Shown: positions 43,001 through 50,139 of the stretch, one piece after another
Numbering within the stretch: position 1 is the stretch's first letter
How the letters are laid out: every line of letters begins with the position of its first letter
Assembly: GCF_000720635.1 (NCBI RefSeq)
Contig: NZ_JOCF01000004.1
Span: 1-64,000, forward strand
Origin: Streptomyces sp. NRRL WC-3742
Lineage (GTDB): Bacteria > Actinomycetota > Actinomycetes > Streptomycetales > Streptomycetaceae
DNA: 64,000 nucleotides
Direction of reading: 5' to 3'
Notes under the pieces: model-generated
The model's database searches: none
What the model was told of the DNA's origin: nothing
What the model saw: only the letters and a program-made list of their open reading frames with translations
Program-made: the position numbers and the translations under genes

Positions 43001-45288
43001 ACACCCTGCCCGTCACCGCCGTCGGCGCCCTGCTGCCCGCGATCGGCCACCCCCTGCTGCTCGCCGGAGTCGCGGGCCTCGCCCGCCACGCCGCGAGCCT
43101 GCTCGACCGCATCGCCCGGTACGTGCCCCAGCCCGAGGCCAGCAGGCCCACCAAGGCCCAGGCCGCCGAGTACCGGCCCGACCACGGCGACGACCAGCAG
43201 CTGAGCGAGGCCGTCACCTCCGTGCTGCCCAACGTCGGCGGCTTCGGCGGCGGCCGGGGCTCCTCCGGCCGCTGGTGGACGCTCAACAACCTGCGCACCG
43301 TCACCGCCGTCCTCGCCGACCCGCCGCCCGCCCAGGGCGAGGGCTGGTCCACCCCCGCCACCCTCCACCTGCTCGGCGGCTTCCACCACCACGGCTGGCT
43401 GCACGTCCTCGGCCGCCTCCACGTCCTCGCCCAGGGCATCGCCAACCCGCTCACCACGCCCGCCCAGCGCTCCTCGCTCGTCCAACTCCTCGGCGACCTG
43501 AACAAGGGCGTGCTCGCCGACCGCGGAGCCACCCTGCGCGAGATCACCCTGCGCGAGACCGGCCCGCGCTCCACGGGCGCCGAACCGGCCACCCAGCGCC
43601 AGGGCCAGGTGCTGCGCCACGGCGACCGCACCGTCGTCATCCTCGGCTGCCGCAACCACCAGCAGCAGCACGGCACCGTCGAATGGCTCGCCGTCGACCA
43701 CGACCCCAGCGGCGTCTTCGGCCCCGTCGCCCACTTCACCACCACCGCCGAGCGCGACACCCGCGAACGCGTCGGCACCGCCTGGATCGAGAAGTTCCGG
43801 CGCGTCGCCGCCCTGCACGGCAGCGTCCCCTTCGACCGGGCCCGGGCCGAAGCCTTCGCCGAACTCACCGGCATCGGCCGCGCCCGCGCCACCCTGCTGC
43901 TCTGCCCGCCGCCCGCCCTCCTCCACTGGAGCGGCCTCAACCTGCCCGACGAGCGGATCGCCGAACTCGGCCTCAAGTCCGGCGAGGCCGTGGCCGCCAA
44001 GGAATGGCTGCGCCGCCACGACCACGAGGCGATCACCGACATCTGGGCCGCCCTCCTGCCCGAGGACCCCAAGACCCTGTGGACGCAGGGTCCCGACCTC
44101 GCCGCCGCGGCCGAGGCGTGGATCGGCCGCTTCGGACGGCTCGTCACCCTCCCCGAGGAGCTCCACCCCACCGTCAAGGGCGCCTCCATCGAGCACATCG
44201 AGGCCGTCCTCAACCCCGGCCACACCCCCTGGATGACCGGCACCACCCGCTACCGGCTCACCACCGACGGCCACTCCCGCCTCGAACCCGAGGACTCCGC
44301 CGCCGTCCCCGGCCACGGCGACCTCCACCAGGCCGTCCAGGCCCTGCGCTGGCTCGCCTACCACCTGCCCGCCGACAGCCCGCTTCGCGCCCTCCTGCCC
44401 CAGGCCGCCGAGGCGCTGCGCACCCGCCTCGCCGACCCGGAGCTCCTGCTCGACCTGCACCTCATCTACACCGCCAAGGGCGGCCCGATGTCCCCCGTCC
44501 TGCGCGCCCACCACGGCCTGCCGGCCGAGGGCGGCGCCGACAAGGACGGCCTCGTGCGCTGCGGGCCCGCCATCGTCCTCAGCCCGTACAGCAGCGAGGT
44601 CGAATGGGTGTGGGTGCGCCCGTCCGGGCTCACCGGCGCGGACGACCCGCTGCTCGTCCTGATCGACGGGCTGCGCGGCTCCACCTGGTACGGCAGCGAC
44701 CAGCTCGCCGTCGCCGCGGTGATCGGCGGCGAGCTCGAGCGACTGGCCACCGCCTCCTCGGGCACCGCCGCCTCGGGCACCGCCTCCTCGGGCACCGCGC
44801 CGCAGGCGGGCGCCGACAGCGCCCCCGGGGCCCTGTGGCTGCAGAACCCGCAGCACTCCGTACCCGAGCTGGTCGCCGAGGCGGCCCGCACCCACGGCCT
44901 CGGCGAGGACGCCGCCGCCCTCTACCTCCAGCTCCTCGCCCTGCCCGACCCCACCGACCGCAACGTCGCCCGCTGGACGGGCTGGAAGCCCGCCCGGCTC
45001 AAGAAGGCCCGCGCCGAACTCGCCGCCACCAGCCTGGTGCTGGAGGCCAAGCGCTCCCGGGCCGGGCGCAGCCTCTTCCTGCCCTGCGGCTGGCAGGAGG
45101 CCAAGAGCCCCGCCCTGCCCGTCGAGACCTGGAAGTCCGCCCTGTACCCCACCAGCACCCACCAGCCGGCGCTGCCGCACCGGTCCGTCCCCGAGCTGTT
45201 CGCCCTCGCCTGGCAGCGGACCCTCGACGGCGACGTCCCCGGCTACGAAGAGCTCCGGACCGGCAAGCGCAGGAAGGCCACCCGATGA
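40081..45288 (+). CDS. Very large protein of unknown function in the MoxR-vWA operon
   Basis: 1735 residues; ATG overlaps the upstream stop and its own stop overlaps the ATPase start. I recognise no enzymatic motif. It has no signal peptide or membrane segments and looks like a long alpha-helical scaffold (N-terminal half, for example FHHLDLLDALLAAGVPVTD) with beta-rich segments in the middle (KGRALVVGPQGLVLDHTLRVPKLDGHW). A possible helix-hairpin-helix-like turn LTGIGRARATLL lies near residue 1263. Short Ser/Thr/Gly repeats (around residues 580-600 and 1558-1576) interrupt the fold. Its place suggests a client- or effector-binding partner of the MoxR-vWA machine; this is an inference. Confidence 0.8.
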   Translation: MTATVLTTTVLNATTDRSAVTAAALLDAGAVLPSGTLPDAGRPDSAADVLTARTYAHPALDGRRIVRLVPGALGQAEDAALDFLGLTPEQAPAEVGQVRQEALGFPAWALVNDPANGHHALALVKEMERLARQVKSKPGAAKDGFGALATRLGRAVPHFLPTYCEEVGRIFLAQGNQTYAAAWFGKAREAERTHGLAVDEERLRTVFLEFALAGALTVKALRQYVKELSKRLDPLTAWQRFRQLCTERSAAGMAPYAGVAEDARSLIRAAGIDRTENEQALLAELLDSPAVNRAPAAFWRSWHGQLVELGRREPAVRARLLELLPESDGGNAAERDAAWLALLAETGAEAHLTGPRAEGAEPAAVWLAGWCRHVRRGWPTRTGCPATLALVGRMTQRLLDDATPVDLFLGLRGDFHHLDLLDALLAAGVPVTDPPTDLGLGVKYWAEKGDDTGAPLTAIAADPRYRPLLRAAAPAAWEIAVARRSPAVPLLRELFVEWAEERADALEATRGLAAAADLVRSLDAHRTTISTIAPAAGERIASLDVAGLLAGALTAGILDELGWPALEEALATLAGPAEPAAASAASTGNAASTGNTESTGAAKTPGFGSLVLTGLTIEDAWPHLVLSRKGRALVVGPQGLVLDHTLRVPKLDGHWNRPRMRFVDGELLVTWQQDNKQVGYWSGRPDERIEIGGAAIAGYHYGDVHPDKASLPLPGGGRSFGERPLHPGDTRLPEEYRLLGDGTGHWTLRHHNGAYGPYELDAKTGAVGRAGEPPVIAANAQDGRPAWESTRLLPLQPGLEGTPLGTDGTVLGHWVRIAARRAATTVTADGQRIVLPITGERPDNVAVGRLALPGEGSPVVLGTSGLNTCDTLALTLPDLTAPGDRTADLLPCRAGHLFAAGTALVPPLEHWHSLRPRDEAGSRALRGVDRALAAELIDTAWPVDTRPVPEDEQRWLTVQGVRRRVAHQGEPSRHTLPVTAVGALLPAIGHPLLLAGVAGLARHAASLLDRIARYVPQPEASRPTKAQAAEYRPDHGDDQQLSEAVTSVLPNVGGFGGGRGSSGRWWTLNNLRTVTAVLADPPPAQGEGWSTPATLHLLGGFHHHGWLHVLGRLHVLAQGIANPLTTPAQRSSLVQLLGDLNKGVLADRGATLREITLRETGPRSTGAEPATQRQGQVLRHGDRTVVILGCRNHQQQHGTVEWLAVDHDPSGVFGPVAHFTTTAERDTRERVGTAWIEKFRRVAALHGSVPFDRARAEAFAELTGIGRARATLLLCPPPALLHWSGLNLPDERIAELGLKSGEAVAAKEWLRRHDHEAITDIWAALLPEDPKTLWTQGPDLAAAAEAWIGRFGRLVTLPEELHPTVKGASIEHIEAVLNPGHTPWMTGTTRYRLTTDGHSRLEPEDSAAVPGHGDLHQAVQALRWLAYHLPADSPLRALLPQAAEALRTRLADPELLLDLHLIYTAKGGPMSPVLRAHHGLPAEGGADKDGLVRCGPAIVLSPYSSEVEWVWVRPSGLTGADDPLLVLIDGLRGSTWYGSDQLAVAAVIGGELERLATASSGTAASGTASSGTAPQAGADSAPGALWLQNPQHSVPELVAEAARTHGLGEDAAALYLQLLALPDPTDRNVARWTGWKPARLKKARAELAATSLVLEAKRSRAGRSLFLPCGWQEAKSPALPVETWKSALYPTSTHQPALPHRSVPELFALAWQRTLDGDVPGYEELRTGKRRKATR

Positions 45289-46430
45289 CCACCACCACGA
45301 CACCCGTGACCGCCGAGCGGCAGATCGTCCCGCCCGAGGAGAAGTACGCCGCCGAGCTGGAGTTCCTCGCCGCCCACGACTCCGGCCCCCGCCCGCCCGG
45401 TTGGCGGCTCACCCCGCGCGCCGTCGTCACCTTCGTCATGGGCAGCGACGGCGAGAAGCTCAAGGCCGGTCGCAGGAGCCTCGCCATCGAGCAGAAGTTC
45501 GTCGGCGAGCGCGCCCTCGTCGAACGCTGCGTCGTCACCCTCGCCGGAGAGCGCGGCCTGCTGCTCGTCGGCGAGCCCGGCACCGCCAAGTCCATGCTCT
45601 CCGAACTGCTCGCCGCCGCCGTCTGCGGCACCAGCGCGCTCACCGTCCAGGGCACCGCCGGCACCACCGAGGACCAGCTCAAGTACGGCTGGAACTACGC
45701 CCTGCTGCTCGCCAAGGGCCCCAGCCGCGAGGCCCTCGTCCCCTCCCCGGTGCTCACCGCCATGACCGCCGGGGCCGTCGCCCGCGTCGAGGAGGTCACC
45801 CGCTGCCTGCCCGAGGTGCAGGACGCGCTCGTCTCCCTGCTCTCCGAACGGCGCATCGCCGTCCCCGAACTGGCCGGCACCCCGGACGGGCAGCTCCACG
45901 CCGCCGCCGGCTTCACCCTGATCGCCACCGCCAACCTGCGCGACAAGGGCGTCAGCGAGATGTCCGCCGCCCTCAAGCGGCGCTTCAACTTCGAGACGGT
46001 CGGCCCCATCGGCAGCCTCGCCGCCGAGGTCGAGCTGGTGCGCCGCCAGTCCACCACCGCCGTCGCCCGCGCCGGCGCCGCCTACGCGGTGGACGACGCC
46101 ATCCTCGAAGCCCTCGTCACCGCCTTCCGCGACCTGCGCACCGGCCGTTCCACCGAAGGCTGGGACGTCGAGCGCCCCTCCACCGTGATGAGCACCGCCG
46201 AAGCCGTCTCCGTGGCCACCGCCCTCGGCGTCACCGCCGCCTACCTGCCCGACGGCGGCGACCTCCTCGGCCGCCTGCCCGGCCAACTCCTCGGCGTCGT
46301 CCGCAAGGACGACCCGGCCGACGCCGCCCGGCTCCTCGGCTACTGGGACGGCCCGGTGCGCCGCCGCGCCGAACAGGGCGCCGCCACCTGGCGCACCCTG
46401 TGGGACCTTCGCCCGGCACTGGAGGCGTGA
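45285..46430 (+). CDS. MoxR-type AAA+ ATPase
   Basis: 381 residues; ATG overlaps the preceding stop (ATGA). Walker A GEPGTAKS is at residues 96-103, the sensor-1 strand FTLIATANLRDKG is near 211, the arginine-finger region SAALKRRFNFE near 229, and the MoxR-type insertion between them. The Walker B position reads ARVEEV (166-171), with Glu in place of the usual Asp. The subfamily resembles E. coli YehL. MoxR ATPases pair with vWA proteins to remodel or load cofactors into target proteins; here the vWA partner is the next gene. Confidence 0.92.
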   Translation: MTTTTTPVTAERQIVPPEEKYAAELEFLAAHDSGPRPPGWRLTPRAVVTFVMGSDGEKLKAGRRSLAIEQKFVGERALVERCVVTLAGERGLLLVGEPGTAKSMLSELLAAAVCGTSALTVQGTAGTTEDQLKYGWNYALLLAKGPSREALVPSPVLTAMTAGAVARVEEVTRCLPEVQDALVSLLSERRIAVPELAGTPDGQLHAAAGFTLIATANLRDKGVSEMSAALKRRFNFETVGPIGSLAAEVELVRRQSTTAVARAGAAYAVDDAILEALVTAFRDLRTGRSTEGWDVERPSTVMSTAEAVSVATALGVTAAYLPDGGDLLGRLPGQLLGVVRKDDPADAARLLGYWDGPVRRRAEQGAATWRTLWDLRPALEA

Positions 46431-46434
46431 GCAG

Positions 46435-49400
46435 ATGACGGTCTCGAGCAGCGCGGTGACGCCCCCGCCCGCCCCGACGGGCGGGGCCGACGGCGCCGAC
46501 CAGGCCGCCGTCACGGCGGCCACCGACCGGCTGGCCGCCTCCGGCTCCGGCCGGCCCGGACCCTACCTGATCGGCGTGCGCCACCACGCGCCGTCCCTCA
46601 GCGCGGTCCTGCCCGCGCTGCTCGAGGCTTCCCGGCCCGAGACGGTGCTGATCGAACTCCCCGCCGAGTTCCAGCCCTGGCTCGACCACCTCGCCGACGA
46701 AGGGACCACCGCCCCCGTCGCCCTCGCCGCCGCCCCGGCCTCCGGGGACGAGGCCGCGGGGCCCGCCTTCTACCCGTTCGCCGACTTCTCCCCGGAACTG
46801 GTCGCCCTGCGCTGGGCCCGGCGCAACGGCGTCCCCGCCGTCGCCTGCGACCTGCCCCTCGCCCACCGCGCCGCGCGCACCCCCGGGCCCGGCGCGGACC
46901 CCCGCTCCGGCCCCGGCCCCCGCCCCGGCCCCGGCCTCGGCGACGCGCTGCGCCGCCGCCTCACCGGCCGCGCCGGTGACGACGACCTGTGGGACCGCCT
47001 CGTCGAGACCGCCGCCCCCGGCTCCACCCCCGAAGCCGTGCGCCGCGCCGCCCTGCTCGTCGGCTGGGCCATGCGCCACGACGCCGAGAACGGCCCCGGC
47101 GTCGACCCGTACGACGAACAGCGCGAAGCCTGGATGCGCGCCCGCATCCAGGAGGCCACCGCGGGCGGGCGCCGCGCGGCCGTCGTCATCGGCGCCTTCC
47201 ACGCCCCCGCCCTCCTCGAGGGCCCCGTCGCGAAGGAACAGGCGCCCGAGGCCGCGGGCCAGGGCGCGCCGGGGCACGTCCTGTCCCTGATCCCCTACAC
47301 CTACCCGCTGCTCGACGCCCGCTCCGGCTACCCGGCCGGAATCCGCGACCCCGAATGGCAGCACACCGTCCTCGACGCCGCCGCCGACCCGCAGCGCCTC
47401 CACGACGCCCTCACCGCCACCGCCGTCCGCATCTGCGCCGCCCTGCGCGCCGACGACCACCCCAGCGGCCCCGCCGACGCCCGCGAGATCGTCCGCCTCA
47501 CCGGCGACCTCGCCCGCCTGCGCGGCCACGCCGCCCCCGGACGCGGCGAACTCATCGAAGCTGTCCAGACCGTCCTCGCCCAGGGCGAACCCCTCGGCCG
47601 GGGCCGGGCCGTCGCCCGCGCCCTCGAACGCGTCCTCATCGGCACCCGCACCGGCCGTCCCACCGCCGCCGCCCCGCGCAGCGGACTCGCCCCCGCCGTC
47701 GAAGCCCACCTCGCCGAACTCGGCCTCCCCGGCCCCGACGACCCCGGCCCCCGCGAACTGCGCCTGGACTCCCGGCGCAGCCCCCTCGACCGCCGCCGCG
47801 AGATCCTCCTCCACCGCCTCACCGCCTGCGCCGTCCCCTACGCCGACCCCGTCCCCACCACCGGCGCCGGGGGCCTCGAAACCCTCGGCACCCGCTGGCG
47901 CCTCCACTGGACCCCGGCCGCCGCCGCCATGCTCACCGTCGCCTCCACCCGCGGCGTCACCCCCGCCCAGGCCGCCGAAGGCGCCCTGCGCGCCCGCCTC
48001 ACCGACCAGCCCACCCCGCGCGAGATCATCGAGGGCCTCACCGCCGCCGCCTCCTGCGCCCTCCCCGCCCTCGCCGCCACCCGCCTCACCCAACTCACCA
48101 CCACCCTTCCCGCCACCGCCACCCTCCCCGACCTCCTCGCCGCCCTCACCCTCCTCGACCGCCTCACCGCCTCCCACCTGCCCCTCGACCCCGCCGCCTT
48201 CGCCCCGACGGACACCGTGCCTGGCACCGTGCCTGGCACCGTGCCTGGCACCGCGCCGGACACCTCCGCACCAGGCGGGCCGCTGGCCGCCGCCGTCGAG
48301 GTGCTGACGGTGGCCGCCGTGCGGCAGGTGGAGGGGGTGGCCGGGTCGGACGAGCCCGGGGACGCCCGGGCGCTGGTGGAGCTGGCGCGGCGGGCCGACC
48401 TGCGGGGCGGGGTCCGGCTGGCGCACGTGCTGGCCGAACTCGCCGACCGGGGCAGCCCGTTGGTGCGGGGCGCGGCCGGTGCCGTACGGGTGCTGCTCGG
48501 GCAGGAGCGGGCCGAGGTGCTCGGCGGGCGGGCCGCCTCCTGGGTCGACGGCGCGACCGGGCCGCAGGCCCGCCGCGTGCTCGGACGGAGCCTGGTCGGC
48601 CTGCTCACCGCCGCCGAGGGCCTCTTCGACAGCGCGCCCGAGGCGCTGGAGCCGCTGCTGGAGCGCGTCGGCTCGCTGGCCGACGACGCCTTCCTGGCAC
48701 GCCTGCCCGCCCTGCGCGGCGGCTTCGACACGCTCAGCCCCGCGGCCCGGGACCGGCTGCTGACCCTGGTCGAGGAGCAGCTGGGCACCCGCCTCACCGC
48801 CCTGCCCGAGGACGTGGACCCGGCCGTGGTCGCCGGCTGGGTCCGCGCCGACCTGGCCGCCCGCGCCGCCCTCTCCCGCCGGGGCCTGCTCCCGCAGCGG
48901 GAGCACACCTCGCCCGAGACCCGGCCCGCGCAGCCCCCGAGGCCGAACGCCCCGACCACGCCCCCCGCTCCCACCAACGCCCCCGCTCCCACCAATGCCC
49001 TCGCCAACGCCCCCGCCCATGCCAACACCCTGGCCCCCGCCGAACGCTGGCGCCTGCTGCTCGGCCGACCCGGCAGCGCCGCCCCGCAGGGCCGGGGCGC
49101 CCGACTCGCCGCCGCGCTCGACGAGTTGTACGGCTCCGGCCACGGTGAGGGCTCCGGCCCGGGCCTGGACAGCCGCGGGGGCAACCGCGGAGGCCGCGAG
49201 GCGCCCTTCCCCGGAGTCCGCGAGTGGGCCGAGGAGTTGGAGTCGCTGTTCGGCCCGGGCGTGCGGGAGGAGGTGCTCGCCGCCGCCGTCGCCCGGGGCC
49301 GCACCGACGTCATCGAGGCGATCGACCCGGCCGCCGTACAGCCGTCCGTCGACCTGCTGCGCACGGTGCTCGACCACGCCGGGGGCCTGCCGGAGGCGCG

Positions 49401-50139
49401 CCTGGCCAAGCTGCGCCCGCTGGTGCGCCGCCTGGTGGACGAGCTGAGCCGCGAACTGGCGACCAGGCTGCGCCCGGCCCTGACCGGGATCGCGGTGCCG
49501 CGCCCGTCCCGCAGGCCGGGCGGCGGGCTGGACCTCGACCGCACCATCCGCGCCAACCTCGCCACCGCCCGTCCCGGCCCGGACGGCGGCACCCTGATCG
49601 TGCCCGAGCGCCCGGTCTTCCGGACCAGGGCGCGGCAGGCCAACGACTGGCGGCTGGTCCTCGTCGTCGACGTCTCGGGCTCGATGGAGGCGTCGACGGT
49701 CTGGGCGGCGCTGACGGCCGCCATCCTGGCCGGGGTGCCCTCGCTGAGCACCCACTTCGTGGCGTTCTCCACCGAGGTCGTCGACCTGACCGAGCGCGTG
49801 GCCGACCCGCTCAGCCTGCTCCTCGAGGTGCGGGTCGGCGGTGGCACCAGCATCGCGACCGGCCTGCGCTACGCCCGCGAGCTGGTGACGGTGCCCTCGC
49901 GCACGCTGGTCGCCGTGATCAGCGACTTCGAGGAGGGCGGCCCGCTGGGCCCCCTGCTGGCCCAGACCCGGGCGCTGGTGGACTCCGGGGTGCAGCTGCT
50001 CGGCTGCGCCTCGCTGGACGACACCGGCACGGCCCGCTATTCGAAGGCGGTCGCGGGCCAACTGGTCGCGGCCGGCATGCCCGTGGCGGCGCTGAGCCCG
50101 CTGGAACTGGCCCGCTGGGTGGGGGAGAAGGTGCGATGA
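46435..50139 (+). CDS. DUF5682-vWA fusion protein
   Basis: 1234 residues, starting four bases after the ATPase stop. The N-terminal part (about 1-800) matches DUF5682 (E. coli YehM type): LIGVRHHAPSLSAVLPALLE near residue 45, IELPAEFQPWLDHLADE near 77 and FYPFADFSPELVALRWARRNGVPAVACDLPLA near 111. A Pro/Ala-rich linker (about 820-860) leads to a vWA part (about 865-1234) with the metal-ion-dependent adhesion site DVSGSM at 1079-1084, GGTSIATGL near 1138 and VISDFEEGG near 1160 (YehP type). In E. coli these are two genes. The vWA domain should partner the MoxR ATPase. A 12-bp tandem repeat and a change of codon style lie near residues 595-620. Confidence 0.9.
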   Translation: MTVSSSAVTPPPAPTGGADGADQAAVTAATDRLAASGSGRPGPYLIGVRHHAPSLSAVLPALLEASRPETVLIELPAEFQPWLDHLADEGTTAPVALAAAPASGDEAAGPAFYPFADFSPELVALRWARRNGVPAVACDLPLAHRAARTPGPGADPRSGPGPRPGPGLGDALRRRLTGRAGDDDLWDRLVETAAPGSTPEAVRRAALLVGWAMRHDAENGPGVDPYDEQREAWMRARIQEATAGGRRAAVVIGAFHAPALLEGPVAKEQAPEAAGQGAPGHVLSLIPYTYPLLDARSGYPAGIRDPEWQHTVLDAAADPQRLHDALTATAVRICAALRADDHPSGPADAREIVRLTGDLARLRGHAAPGRGELIEAVQTVLAQGEPLGRGRAVARALERVLIGTRTGRPTAAAPRSGLAPAVEAHLAELGLPGPDDPGPRELRLDSRRSPLDRRREILLHRLTACAVPYADPVPTTGAGGLETLGTRWRLHWTPAAAAMLTVASTRGVTPAQAAEGALRARLTDQPTPREIIEGLTAAASCALPALAATRLTQLTTTLPATATLPDLLAALTLLDRLTASHLPLDPAAFAPTDTVPGTVPGTVPGTAPDTSAPGGPLAAAVEVLTVAAVRQVEGVAGSDEPGDARALVELARRADLRGGVRLAHVLAELADRGSPLVRGAAGAVRVLLGQERAEVLGGRAASWVDGATGPQARRVLGRSLVGLLTAAEGLFDSAPEALEPLLERVGSLADDAFLARLPALRGGFDTLSPAARDRLLTLVEEQLGTRLTALPEDVDPAVVAGWVRADLAARAALSRRGLLPQREHTSPETRPAQPPRPNAPTTPPAPTNAPAPTNALANAPAHANTLAPAERWRLLLGRPGSAAPQGRGARLAAALDELYGSGHGEGSGPGLDSRGGNRGGREAPFPGVREWAEELESLFGPGVREEVLAAAVARGRTDVIEAIDPAAVQPSVDLLRTVLDHAGGLPEARLAKLRPLVRRLVDELSRELATRLRPALTGIAVPRPSRRPGGGLDLDRTIRANLATARPGPDGGTLIVPERPVFRTRARQANDWRLVLVVDVSGSMEASTVWAALTAAILAGVPSLSTHFVAFSTEVVDLTERVADPLSLLLEVRVGGGTSIATGLRYARELVTVPSRTLVAVISDFEEGGPLGPLLAQTRALVDSGVQLLGCASLDDTGTARYSKAVAGQLVAAGMPVAALSPLELARWVGEKVR
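48217..48252 (+). repeat. Three copies of a 12-bp tandem repeat inside the DUF5682-vWA gene
   Basis: Each exact unit GTGCCTGGCACC contains an 11-bp palindrome (GTGCC-T-GGCAC) and encodes VPGT. It lies where codon style shifts from C-ending to G-ending codons. Confidence 0.8.

Noticed and set aside
39922..45303. A 1793-codon open frame on the minus strand opposite the large operon gene
   Set aside because: It is a G/C-bias shadow: the composition is Gly/Glu/Val-rich without domains, and the plus-strand genes have coupled starts, good ribosome sites and recognisable partners.
46231..50061. A 1276-codon frame opposite the DUF5682-vWA gene
   Set aside because: Shadow frame with no motifs; the plus-strand product has a clear vWA metal site.
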